A DNA stretch of 64,000 bases from Sphingopyxis sp. OAS728. Its GTDB lineage: Bacteria > Pseudomonadota > Alphaproteobacteria > Sphingomonadales > Sphingomonadaceae. The translations under genes were made by a program, and so were the position numbers. Position 1 is the first letter of the stretch; each line of letters opens with the position of its first letter. Positions 50,836-58,801 of this stretch are shown here, piece by piece. The notes under the pieces were generated by a model. The model had not been told where the DNA came from. It saw nothing but the letters and a program-made list of their open reading frames with translations, and searched no databases. The DNA lies in contig NZ_JADBDT010000001.1 of NCBI RefSeq assembly GCF_014873485.1, positions 2,542,001-2,606,000 on the forward strand, given 5' to 3'.

Positions 50836-52554
50836 CTAGGTCTTTCCTTCCCACCAGCGCACCCAGGTTTCAGCGCCGCACAGCGTGAGGATCCGATGGT
50901 CGCGTCCGTCGTCCTGCCAAGCGGCCTCTGCCGCCCGCTCGAGATAGGCCGGATCGAGCAGCCCGGCTTCCACCAGGCGGCCGCCTCGCAATAGCTCGAG
51001 TGCCTGCGGCATATGCGCATCGAACAGCCGCCGCAGAAAGCCGCTCGGGCTGCCCTTGGTCCGCCGCTCGATCACCAGCGGCGGCAGATCGGCCGCGAAC
51101 GCCGCACGCGCGACGGCACGATCGCGCCCGCCCCTGACCGCATACCAGGTCGGAATGGAAAGGCAGAGTTCGAGGATTGGCTGCGACAGAAGTGGCGCGA
51201 TCTGCGGCGGCGCATTATCTCTGGGATAGAGCTCTATGCTCTTCTGCGCGCGGGCGAGCATCGCGACATAGGCCTTCTTCCCGGGAAGCGTGTCGGGGGC
51301 AGCCGCGAGCCACGGGTGGCGGTCGCTTGCATCCTGGGCAGCCTTCCCGGCCTCGATCGTCAGGCCGCTGAGGTCGAAGCGGATCGGGTGCGAGGTCCGC
51401 CGGTTACGCAGGCGCCGCCAACCATGCGCCCACACGGTCGCGAGCGGCGAGCCGGTTAGATCGGCCAGGTCGCGCGCCGTCGCGAATAGCCCGGGCGTCG
51501 GTCCCGATGCCAGAAACCGGTCGGCAAGTGGTGCGGCGCTGTGCATATTGCAGAAGACATTGTCGCCGCCGTTGCCCGTGAAATAAGCATCGACGGGCTT
51601 TTCCTCATCGAGCGCGGCATGGACGGCTGCGATCGCTTGCATCAGATGCGAGCCGCTCGGTATCGAGCTATGTGGGAGGACAGCGCGCGCAAGGTCGATC
51701 GTCGCGACATCGTAGAAGCGGGCGTTGAGGCCGACACCAAGCTGTCGGGCAAGCGCTTCAGCGTAGCGCCGTTCGTCGCCATCGGTGCCGGGCTCGGCCA
51801 TGGTGAGGCAACGCAAGCCTGGCGTGCGCGGTACCGCCGACGCCGCGACAATCGAGCTGTCGACCCCGCCGGAAACGCCGAGCAGGATGGAATCGAAGCA
51901 AATCGTCCATGCGCCGACCGTGTCTTTGACCACGCACCGAAGTTCCTCAGCCGTATCGGCAAAACTCATTGTGGGACGTCTCCGCACATGCGTCCATGGC
52001 GACCAAGCGGTATTAATGGCGGAGCCGGTGGAGGTTGTGCTGAGGCACTCGCCCGGAAGAAGCTCCTCGATGCCGGCGATTCCGGTCTTCCGACCCAGCG
52101 CATCGACGCTGGCGAACATGCGCGCGAGCACCGAAAAATCGACTCTGGCGGCCCCAGGTTCAACAAGGGCGGGCATGTCGCTGGCCGCGCGGACGCTGGC
52201 GCCCGATCGCGCCACATAGCATGGAAGCATGCCGGACGGGTCGCGCAGCATATGCACTCCGCCGTTTGGCTCGATGAAGAGTGCAACATAACCGCCCCAA
52301 TATTCATCGAGCAGCGAAGCGCCGCGGGTCGCGATGATCCGTTGCTGCGCGGAAGGATCAAGCTCGGTGATGCGACCGCAGGGGCTCTCGCGGCGAAACA
52401 AATAGCCCGCAATGCAGCCCGCCCGCCCCAGCGAGATCAGCGGCAGACCGCTCCAGACGCGCAAACTCGGCGTCGCATAGTCCGGTGCAGACTCGCTGTC
52501 GGCAGTCGGCGAAAGACCGCCCGCGGCGACTTCTGCCCGAAACCAGAAACTCAC
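50836..52554 (-). CDS. Lasso cyclase, asparagine synthetase-like (C protein)
   Basis: A 572-residue ATP-dependent macrolactam synthetase: an N-terminal glutaminase-like domain that starts MSFWFRAEV and lacks Cys2, and a synthetase domain with the PP-loop LGVSGGVDSSIVAAS. C proteins adenylate the Asp/Glu side chain of the core and close the ring with Gly1. The start overlaps the B-gene stop (ATGA). The set of C, B and precursors reads as one minus-strand operon. Confidence 0.93.
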   Translation of the reverse strand: MSFWFRAEVAAGGLSPTADSESAPDYATPSLRVWSGLPLISLGRAGCIAGYLFRRESPCGRITELDPSAQQRIIATRGASLLDEYWGGYVALFIEPNGGVHMLRDPSGMLPCYVARSGASVRAASDMPALVEPGAARVDFSVLARMFASVDALGRKTGIAGIEELLPGECLSTTSTGSAINTAWSPWTHVRRRPTMSFADTAEELRCVVKDTVGAWTICFDSILLGVSGGVDSSIVAASAVPRTPGLRCLTMAEPGTDGDERRYAEALARQLGVGLNARFYDVATIDLARAVLPHSSIPSGSHLMQAIAAVHAALDEEKPVDAYFTGNGGDNVFCNMHSAAPLADRFLASGPTPGLFATARDLADLTGSPLATVWAHGWRRLRNRRTSHPIRFDLSGLTIEAGKAAQDASDRHPWLAAAPDTLPGKKAYVAMLARAQKSIELYPRDNAPPQIAPLLSQPILELCLSIPTWYAVRGGRDRAVARAAFAADLPPLVIERRTKGSPSGFLRRLFDAHMPQALELLRGGRLVEAGLLDPAYLERAAEAAWQDDGRDHRILTLCGAETWVRWWEGKT

Positions 52555-53225
52555 GACACCGCCACAATCGGTCTGAAGTTTTGAACACGGTCGAGTGGAT
52601 CACTCAGCACCGTCTCGCCCAGCTGCACCCAGCAATGCGCGGCGAACGGCAGCCTCACTCCGATGACAAGCTCCGACGCCAAGCCGCGGCGGGCGAGCAT
52701 CGCTCGCATCGCTATACCGTGTGCGAGACACTGGTCCTCCGCGTTTGCGTATCGCGCGGCACGGCTAAAGGCGGCTGCGAGCGGTACACAGAGTTCAATG
52801 TCGGGTTTGCCCGCGTGCAAGGGTGCAAGGAGCGCCGATAATGGCTCTCGCCTGACCCGGCGCCTCGCAATAACCTGCTGGGCCAGGGCTTCTGCAACGA
52901 GGGCAAGGCTTGGGGCAGGAAGAGTTTCCTCGAACAGGCTGGCATTTGCGGCGGTTGGTAGGCGGCGTGGCGGGATCGGCTCGCCAGTCTCGATCAACCC
53001 TCGTTCGATCAACCACAACATGGCGTCGGACTTACGGTCGCCGGCCAAAAATTCGGCGAAATATCCAGCCGCGCCACCCTCGAGAAGGAAATAGCGGCTC
53101 CCGGCGATATCCAGAAAGACGAAGCGTGCGCCGATGGCACAATAGCGGAGCGAGGTGCGAAGCCGATAGGCTGTCATAGCTTGGGACAGATCGGCGTGCA
53201 GCCGGTCGATTGCTGCACGCCGCAT
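52551..53225 (-). CDS. Lasso leader peptidase with fused RRE (B protein)
   Basis: A 224-residue protein: a PqqD-like recognition domain (about residues 20-82: RLRTSLRYCAIGARFVFLDI, then RYFLLEGGAAGYFAEFLAGD) and a transglutaminase-like cysteine protease (Cys166 in EDQCLAHGIAM, His197 in FAAHCWVQ, Asp209 in LSDPLD). B proteins bind the leader and cut it from the core. In proteobacteria the two parts are fused as here. The ATG 53225 lies 3 bases after the second precursor's stop. Confidence 0.92.
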   Translation of the reverse strand: MRRAAIDRLHADLSQAMTAYRLRTSLRYCAIGARFVFLDIAGSRYFLLEGGAAGYFAEFLAGDRKSDAMLWLIERGLIETGEPIPPRRLPTAANASLFEETLPAPSLALVAEALAQQVIARRRVRREPLSALLAPLHAGKPDIELCVPLAAAFSRAARYANAEDQCLAHGIAMRAMLARRGLASELVIGVRLPFAAHCWVQLGETVLSDPLDRVQNFRPIVAVS

Positions 53226-53228
53226 CGC

Positions 53229-53369
53229 TCAGTCGTCGTCGCTGATGCCGCCGTGGCGGATTTTCATCAGCGTCTGGAGATCCACCGGACCCTCGACATC
53301 GACGCCGCGGGTTTCGGTTCGCGCATCGCCGAGATCGACGAGTTGTGCATCTTGGTCATAGTTTTTCAT
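53229..53369 (-). CDS. Lasso peptide precursor 2 (46 aa)
   Basis: Too short for most gene finders. Translation from ATG 53369 (GGAAGGA ribosome site 6 bases upstream): leader MKNYDQDAQLVDLGDARTET-R (residues 1-21), then a 25-residue core starting GVDVEGPVD (ring with Gly1 and Asp9) and continuing LQTLMKIRHGGISDDD. The leader ends with the Thr-minus-2 pattern T-R|G, as in AtxA-type leaders (LGKASAETR|G). The core end GGISDDD resembles sphingopyxin I (GGITADD). The gene is coupled to the B gene. Confidence 0.9.
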   Translation of the reverse strand: MKNYDQDAQLVDLGDARTETRGVDVEGPVDLQTLMKIRHGGISDDD

Positions 53370-53443
53370 GATCATTCCTTCCGGTCACGTGCCGCCGTAG
53401 AGAGCAAGGCGTGCGGCGCCCGCAGGGCCGCACGCCGGACGCA

Positions 53444-53578
53444 TCAGTCTTCGGCCTGGATGCCGCCGTTGCGGATCTTCAGCAGGGTCTGAAAGTCGAT
53501 CGGACCCTCGACGTCGACGCCACGGGTTTCGGTGCGTGCATCGCCGAGATCGACGACGCTGTTGTCATTCGTTTTCAT
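53444..53578 (-). CDS. Lasso peptide precursor 1 (44 aa)
   Basis: Translation from ATG 53578: leader MKTNDNSVVDLGDARTETR (19 residues), then a 25-residue core starting GVDVEGPID (Gly1-Asp9 ring) and continuing FQTLLKIRNGGIQAED. It differs from precursor 2 at eight core positions (I8/V, F10/L, L14/M, N18/H and the last four), while the ring differs only by Ile8/Val8. The ribosome site is GAAGGGAA. It is the promoter-proximal copy; 74 bases separate it from precursor 2. Confidence 0.9.
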   Translation of the reverse strand: MKTNDNSVVDLGDARTETRGVDVEGPIDFQTLLKIRNGGIQAED

Positions 53579-54262
53579 GGCATTTCCCTTCTTCAACTCG
53601 CGACAGAAATGAGTCGCAGTCCGAAGCTATGCCTCCATGAAAAGGTCATCCATTTTATAATCGGATTATTATTGCCGACCAGACATCCTAAAAAGGCAAC
53701 CGGGCAAAGGAAACGTGCGTCTGGAGCACACACCGCCATCTTTAGCTATTGCCTGGACATACATGGCGGAACCCGGTCACTCGCCCAAGTTCATTATGAG
53801 CGTCGGCTTGTCTCATCAGGACGACCGCCATTAGCAACGCTAAGTGGGTCCAGAAATGGACCTATTTAGAAGTCAGTATTAGCTGCCAGGATATTTTTCG
53901 GATTCGAGTCGTAGCAAGAGATTGCTGATTGCGGACGATCCCTCGACGCAAGACTTCGCCCTCGTAATCGCCCGCGGCGACCCAGTCGAATTTGGATTTC
54001 GGAAGACCAAAAACCTCATGCGGTCGATCCCGGGACTTCACAGGATGCGCTGTCATCATGCTAGCCCCACGTACCGGCTGACGCTTTGACCAAAGCTCAA
54101 GACGTCGCCTTTCGGCCCCCGCTTCTCACGACAGGGTGTCAGCCGGCGCGCGCAGAATAGCGCGAAGTTCGGAGTGAGTCACGATAGAGGAACGCTCAGA
54201 CTGAGACCAATTTTACGCTGAACCATGTTGGACGGACTCGCGGCCGTCTCGATCCGCAGCGC
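53579..54262. promoter_or_regulatory. Lasso operon promoter region and flanking gene-free DNA
   Basis: About 680 bases. Nearest the precursors is an AT-rich patch with the perfect repeat ATAATC-G-GATTAT (53657-53669) and, on the minus strand, a TATAAA-like -10. This is the likely promoter of the precursor-B-C operon. The rest (to 54262) has only short open frames, including a 65-codon minus frame at 53863-54059 without family-like content. Confidence 0.5.
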
Positions 54263-55408
54263 TCAAACCGAGTTCGCCGCCGGGGATATCGCCCCGCCCG
54301 TAAGCTCGATCATGTTCCAATCCGGGATGTGGCCGATTTCCAGCAGCCGCTCGAGAAGCCGCGCTGTCACTCTGATCCCCTGCGCGGAAAGCTCCAGGTC
54401 ACCCGAGTGAAGCGTGCCCGTATGAACGATGGCGCTCCTCTCGTCATAGAGCCGCCCAACGGTGCGCTTCGTCGCGAGCCGCGATGCATATTCGGTTTCA
54501 AGCAGAAGCGCCGCGCGGAGCTGGACGCGATATTTGAGCTCCTGCCGCGCGTCCCCTAGGACAGCCTCGAGGGCTATCGCGGTCTCGACGATCGCGTCGG
54601 CTGGACTGTCGGCTAGGACCGCTCGTCCGAGCCGGACGAGCGCGAGATCGATACGCTTGCGATCGGCGACAGGTAGCGCCGCGTAACGCGGACGCAGCTC
54701 GCGAACCTTGCCGGTGATCACGTGCGGCATCGAGCGAACATAACCGCCGATTGGTTCAACGTTCACACCAGTGGGTTGCTCCCAAAGCCTCGGTACGCCG
54801 CTTTGCACCCGATAGCTCGTCAGCCGGACGACCGGCGCGGAGGGACCGTCAAGCACCATCAGCCTGAGTGCCGCCTGGATCTTATCGATACCTGGCACCG
54901 GTTCCGCAATCGCACCCACGGCTTGCGGAAAGTCGGCCGCCGGATCGAGCCGGCGAAACGCTCTCTGGCGAGCCTCAGTCACGAGGATCGCGCCCTTTCT
55001 GTGGATGGAGGGGTTACGGAAATCCCGGATCGCCTTCCCGAAGTCGGCCGTCGGCGCGGTAGTCGACGGCAGGGCAACAACCCCATCGCCCAGATCGACC
55101 GGCTCCGACGTTTCTACATTATCAACATACACCATGATCATCAGATCGTTTTCCTCAAGCGCGAGGAGCTCGTCGAAACCCTCCAAGGCGTGATCGATGC
55201 CGTCGCGCCGTGCGACGCTGACGAGAAGTCGACCGATGCTCACCGGTCTCGCGTCCGATAACATGCTTCCGAACTGAACGGCGGGGGTCTCGCCCGCATA
55301 GAAAGGAAGAGACGCGAGATAGTCCGAAATCGCGTCGAACGCGGAAGGGTCGCCCGTGCGCAGGGCCTTCTGGATCATTGCTCGAAGCATTTTGCGATCA
55401 TAAGTCAT
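54263..55408 (-). CDS. HEPN-domain protein (ApeA/Apea-like), candidate defence RNase
   Basis: A 381-residue protein. The C-terminal 120 residues resemble the Apea-like HEPN domain: IVETAIALEAVLGDARQELK, YRVQLRAALLLETEYASRLA and LYDERSAIVHTGTLHSGD; RSAIVH fits the R-x4-H catalytic pattern. The N-terminal 240 residues are of unknown fold. HEPN RNases act in abortive infection and toxin systems. It stands alone between the lasso block and an IS remnant. Function inferred from the HEPN motif. Confidence 0.65.
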   Translation of the reverse strand: MTYDRKMLRAMIQKALRTGDPSAFDAISDYLASLPFYAGETPAVQFGSMLSDARPVSIGRLLVSVARRDGIDHALEGFDELLALEENDLMIMVYVDNVETSEPVDLGDGVVALPSTTAPTADFGKAIRDFRNPSIHRKGAILVTEARQRAFRRLDPAADFPQAVGAIAEPVPGIDKIQAALRLMVLDGPSAPVVRLTSYRVQSGVPRLWEQPTGVNVEPIGGYVRSMPHVITGKVRELRPRYAALPVADRKRIDLALVRLGRAVLADSPADAIVETAIALEAVLGDARQELKYRVQLRAALLLETEYASRLATKRTVGRLYDERSAIVHTGTLHSGDLELSAQGIRVTARLLERLLEIGHIPDWNMIELTGGAISPAANSV

Positions 55409-55588
55409 CGGTGCATTGGACAGTTCGACGACCCGCGATCAAGTCCAAATGGGCGGACCGGCACCCGCGCGTGATGGACGGGTAGGCCCCTTGCAGCCCA
55501 GCCGGAATCCTTACAGGCATCTGCATCTAACGATGTGGATGGCGCACCGCCGTTGGCGAAGATGTAAAGCCGCCTTGCTATCGCGCTC

Positions 55589-56353
55589 TAGGGCCAGGAC
55601 TCATTGATCAGAGCCAGAAGATGACGGTTGCGGCGAGAGCCACGGGCGGCCGAACATGATATCGATGCGGTTACGGCGTTTGTAGCGGCGCTTGTCATAT
55701 TTGACGGTCTTGCTGCGTATTTTCCGGCCCGGGATGCAGGGCGTGATGCCCTTTTCCTGCAAGGCATCGCGGAACCAGTCGGCATCATAGCCCCGGTCGG
55801 CGAGCATCCATTGCGCTTTGGGCAAACTGTCGAGCAAAGCGGCCGCGCCCGTGTAATCGCTGACCTGCCCGGCGGTCATGAAGAAACTGATCGGGCGGCC
55901 ATTTGCATCGGTTACGGCATGAAGCTTGGTGTTCATGCCGCCCTTCGTACGGCCGACCACGCGTCCCGGAGCCCCTTTTTTACCTCAAGGCTCGACGCCG
56001 TGCGGTGCGCTTTGAGATAGGTCGCTTCGATCATGATCGCCTTGCGCTCTGGCGCCTGCGGTGTCGCCAAGCCCTCCATCATGCAGATGAAGATGCCTTT
56101 GTCGCTCCACCGCTTCCCGCGATTATAGAGTGTCTTCGCCGGGCCATACTCCCTCGGCGCATCGCGCTACCTCAGCCATTGCGGGTGACGAAGATGATGC
56201 CGCTAAAAACACGCTTGCGGCCATGGCCCTTCGGAAAATAGGGCTGAAGACGCGCCATCTGCTCGTCCTCAGCCAGAATAAATCTCAAATTCAGGCTCCT
56301 TCGTGGTCGCCTGAATCATAATCGCTACCGCAAATCATTGGGTGCTGACCCTA
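55589..56353 (-). mobile_element. Decayed IS5-family (IS427-like) element
   Basis: Bounded by imperfect 20-bp inverted ends (TAGGGCCAGGACTCATTGAT at 55589 and its 16/20 match at 56334-56353). The transposase is on the minus strand, with ILAEDEQMARLQPYFPKGHG, IMIEATYLKAHRTASSLEVK and GRTKGGMNTKLHAVTDANGR, then MLADRGYDADWFRDALQEKG. It is broken by a one-base loss plus a TAG in the first part, and an internal deletion that joins RNRIDIMFGR to the end of the gene out of frame. It cannot move by itself. Confidence 0.85.
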
Positions 56354-56395
56354 CGGATAACTTCGGATTCGCAGATTATGGTTCTATGATGAAAG

Positions 56396-56423
56396 AAAAG
56401 GCGGAACTGCCGCTCCGCCTTTT
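56396..56423. terminator. Bidirectional Rho-independent terminator
   Basis: AAAAGGCGGA and TCCGCCTTTT arms (10 bp perfect) around an 8-base loop, T-runs on both strands. It lies downstream of the DJ-1 gene on the minus strand. Confidence 0.75.
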
Positions 56424-56590
56424 CCGCCATGGGCTACGCTCCAACCCCGGCGCGAAGTAAACGCAGCTCGGCCGTTGCGGTTGCGCACACCGAACTCCCT
56501 GCAGACATGAACCAGCCAAAAATACACCCCGTTCTTCAGCTGAGTTCAGTTTTGTCCTCACCATGTGAGCGCGGTCGGCGCACCACCGCC

Positions 56591-57148
56591 TCATCCGAGC
56601 GGGACCTTTGTAAGCATGGCAATAATCGCGTCGCAAAAGTCGGGAAGATCGTCGGGACATCGGCTCGTGATGATGTTCCCGTCGATAACGACGGCCTCAT
56701 CGACGACCTCGGCGCCAGCGTTGGCGACATCGGTCCGGATCGATTTATAGCTCGTGAGGCGTCGCCCCTTTGCAAGCCCCGCCTCGATCAGTAACCAGGG
56801 TGCGTGGCATATGGCGGCAATCGGCTTCCCGGCCGAAGCGAAATCGCGGATGAGCGCGACCGCCTTCTCGTCGACACGAAGGAGGTCGGGATTGATCTGC
56901 CCGCCGGGCAGGACAAGCGCGTCATAATCATCGACCTTCACATCCGCGATAGTGAGGTCGACCTCGATGTCCTCACCCCAATCGTCTTCATCCCATCCAG
57001 TGATTTCGCCCATTTCGATTGACGCGATGTCGACGTCGGCGCCGGCATCTTCGAGCCTCTCAAGCGGCACCTCAAGCTCGGACTGCTCGAAACCATCGGT
57101 TGCCATGATGAGAATGCGGCGGAACGAAAGTGTGTCGGTATCAGCCAT
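56591..57148 (-). CDS. DJ-1/PfpI-family protein
   Basis: A 185-residue protein: RRILIMATDGFEQSELEVPL, DYDALVLPGGQINPDLLRVD and the nucleophile elbow PIAAICHAPWLLIEAGLAKG with Cys114, then SYKSIRTDVANAGAEVVDEA. PfpI/YhbO relatives act as glyoxalase/deglycase or chaperones under stress. A terminator follows about 170 bases on. The small gene before it (57173-57343) shares its direction and is 24 bases away, so they may be co-transcribed. Confidence 0.92.
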   Translation of the reverse strand: MADTDTLSFRRILIMATDGFEQSELEVPLERLEDAGADVDIASIEMGEITGWDEDDWGEDIEVDLTIADVKVDDYDALVLPGGQINPDLLRVDEKAVALIRDFASAGKPIAAICHAPWLLIEAGLAKGRRLTSYKSIRTDVANAGAEVVDEAVVIDGNIITSRCPDDLPDFCDAIIAMLTKVPLG

Positions 57149-57172
57149 GGAAATTTCCTGATCCTGTGAATT

Positions 57173-57343
57173 CTATTGCAGCGTCGGCTTCGGCGGAACG
57201 CCATTCCTGACGTCTGGGTCGACAGGAAGCGGCTTCAATGGCTCGGAGCCCGGGGGCACCATGTCCGATGGAGGAATTGGCGGCAGGTTCTTGTCCTTGC
57301 CATCGTCGCGCTTGCTCGCGGACACAGTCTCGCCGGTTGCCAT
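57173..57343 (-). CDS. Small proline-rich protein, 56 aa
   Basis: ATG 57343: MATGETVSASKRDDGKDKNL, then PPIPPSDMVPPGSEPLKPLP and VDPDVRNGVPPKPTLQ. A basic start, then a Pro-rich tail with no hydrophobic core. GGACGAAAC gives a weak ribosome site. It ends 24 bases before the DJ-1 gene. No family was recognised, and sphingomonad genomes carry many such small proteins. Confidence 0.5.
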   Translation of the reverse strand: MATGETVSASKRDDGKDKNLPPIPPSDMVPPGSEPLKPLPVDPDVRNGVPPKPTLQ

Positions 57344-57602
57344 GTTTCGTCCTTTCGGCCGCGGAAGCGGGGCGGCGCCCGTCAGTCTTGCGAAACGAGC
57401 GTCAGTTTGAGCAACCGGTCAGGGAGAGCAAAGTTCCGGCGAACAACCGCTTCCGGGCATCACCTGTCAATCCGGACTATCGGCAAAAGCGACGATTTCT
57501 GCTAAAAGGAACACAGACTCGGTTTGATCCCCCAACGCGAGATCCCGGGCTGGTCGCAATGCCGCATCCGATAAGGACGGCGAAGAATGATGGGAGATTC
57601 CC

Positions 57603-57902
57603 ATGCCGGCGTTTCACATGTTGCTCCACTGTCCGTCGCGGCGCGACGCCCGCCGGATCGATTTCCATGCCGAAGGCCCGGACCACGCGTTCCAGATCGC
57701 GCGCAACGAGGCCGACGGGACCGGAGTCGAGCTTTGGGAAGGCGACAAATTGCTCGTGCGGATGGCAAAGACGATCGGCAATGTCTGGGAAATCCTCCCT
57801 TCGGACGGAGCGTGTTCCCATGCGGCAAAAGACGTTGCCAAAGAGGCACAAGATCGCCCCTCCATCGCCCAGGCGGCGCCACCTCTCTCGTTGCCTCACT
57901 AA
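57603..57902 (+). CDS. Hypothetical protein, 99 aa
   Basis: ATG 57603 with GGGAGA 6 bases before it: MPAFHMLLHCPSRRDARRID, then AFQIARNEADGTGVELWEGD and LLVRMAKTIGNVWEIL. The first 70 residues look like a compact alpha/beta domain; the end is low in complexity. No family known to me. Confidence 0.55.
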   Translation: MPAFHMLLHCPSRRDARRIDFHAEGPDHAFQIARNEADGTGVELWEGDKLLVRMAKTIGNVWEILPSDGACSHAAKDVAKEAQDRPSIAQAAPPLSLPH

Positions 57903-58074
57903 GATAATACGCGGTAGGTTCCCGCCTGCCGCGCCAAGACTGGCACTCTGGATGGAGGCCGAATTCCATTTTTGCGAGCGGTCCGGCAGCCGGGGCGTGT
58001 CGGCTGCCACAGGACCGCCACACTTCTGTGTGGCCGGAACCGGTGTGCCCGCGGGGCCGCGGAAGGACGCCCCA

Positions 58075-58101
58075 CCCTGTCCGGATCGCATCCGGACAGG
58101 G
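58075..58101. repeat. 12-bp perfect hairpin
   Basis: CCCTGTCCGGAT and its complement flank CGC. No T-tract follows. It lies in the 278-base gap (57903-58180) between two genes and could be a repeat remnant or a transcript end. The rest of that gap shows no gene. Confidence 0.55.
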
Positions 58102-58180
58102 CGGGCCCTCAGCCCCGCTCCGCTGGATATGACGGGATGACTAGCCGAACGAGAAATGGCGGCCAGGAAAGGGGCCAATA

Positions 58181-58423
58181 TTATCCCGCCGCTCGGGCCG
58201 TTTCCTCGAGCTGCGCGATACGCTCGGTGCAGACGATCTCAACGATTGCGGCGAGCGCCTCGACGCGGGCGCCGAGCCAAATCAGTTCCTCTTCGGAAAT
58301 ACGATAATCCTTTGAATAACGCGCCTTGATGTAGGCTTCCTTGAGCTTCTCGAATCGTGACCGGTCAGCTTTCGTTTCTCGAGGCCACGCGTCGATCAGT
58401 CGTGTGTCGATGCGTTCCGCTTG
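58181..58423 (-). pseudogene. C-terminal fragment of a second MNT-HEPN gene
   Basis: On the minus strand QAERIDTRLIDAWPRETKAD, then RSRFEKLKEAYIKARYSKDY and RISEEELIWLGARVEALAAI, ending ERIAQLEETARAAG. This matches the last 80 residues of the protein at 30337-31266 (AERIDMRLVDAWPRELKADR onward) over its full length with about two thirds identity. Upstream of 58424 the match stops abruptly. It is a truncated paralogue, not a working gene. Confidence 0.85.
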
Positions 58424-58801
58424 TCGAAAGACAGGGCCTTTTTCGTCGATGTGCCATGTTATGCCTCTGCGGGAATGGTCGTTTCCAATCTGGCTTCGCT
58501 TTCAGGCGCTCATGATGTCAAATGCCCCGAGCTCTCTTGCGGCCGGCTCGGACGATCGGTTCGGCGCCGACGAGCAAGCTCAATACCGTCCGCGCGGCGC
58601 TCGGCGAGCAGCGGGAAATCGAGTGGGAGGGCCCGCACGGACTGGAGATCGGCGCGGTGCCCATCCTCCCGGTCGGCTATAAGCCGGGCAACGCTATACG
58701 GTGCGGCCCCAAACGATACCGACGCCTTCAACTCGCAGCCTTACGAGGCACGTTGATCGGTCTCCCCTCCCATAGCTCCGCGGCAACAAAAGGAGACGAC
58801 A
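58424..58801. other. Gene-free stretch beside the MNT-HEPN fragment
   Basis: About 380 bases. Its left edge is the break point of the truncated gene. Several short frames on both strands are open but show no family-like content. The last bases carry the AAAGGAG ribosome site of the epimerase gene. Confidence 0.35.

Noticed and set aside
53863..54059. A 65-codon minus-strand frame upstream of the lasso precursors
   Set aside because: No ribosome site or family-like sequence, and it does not resemble a lasso leader or core.
55601..55960. A free-standing 119-aa protein
   Set aside because: It is the second part of the decayed IS5-family transposase, not an independent gene.
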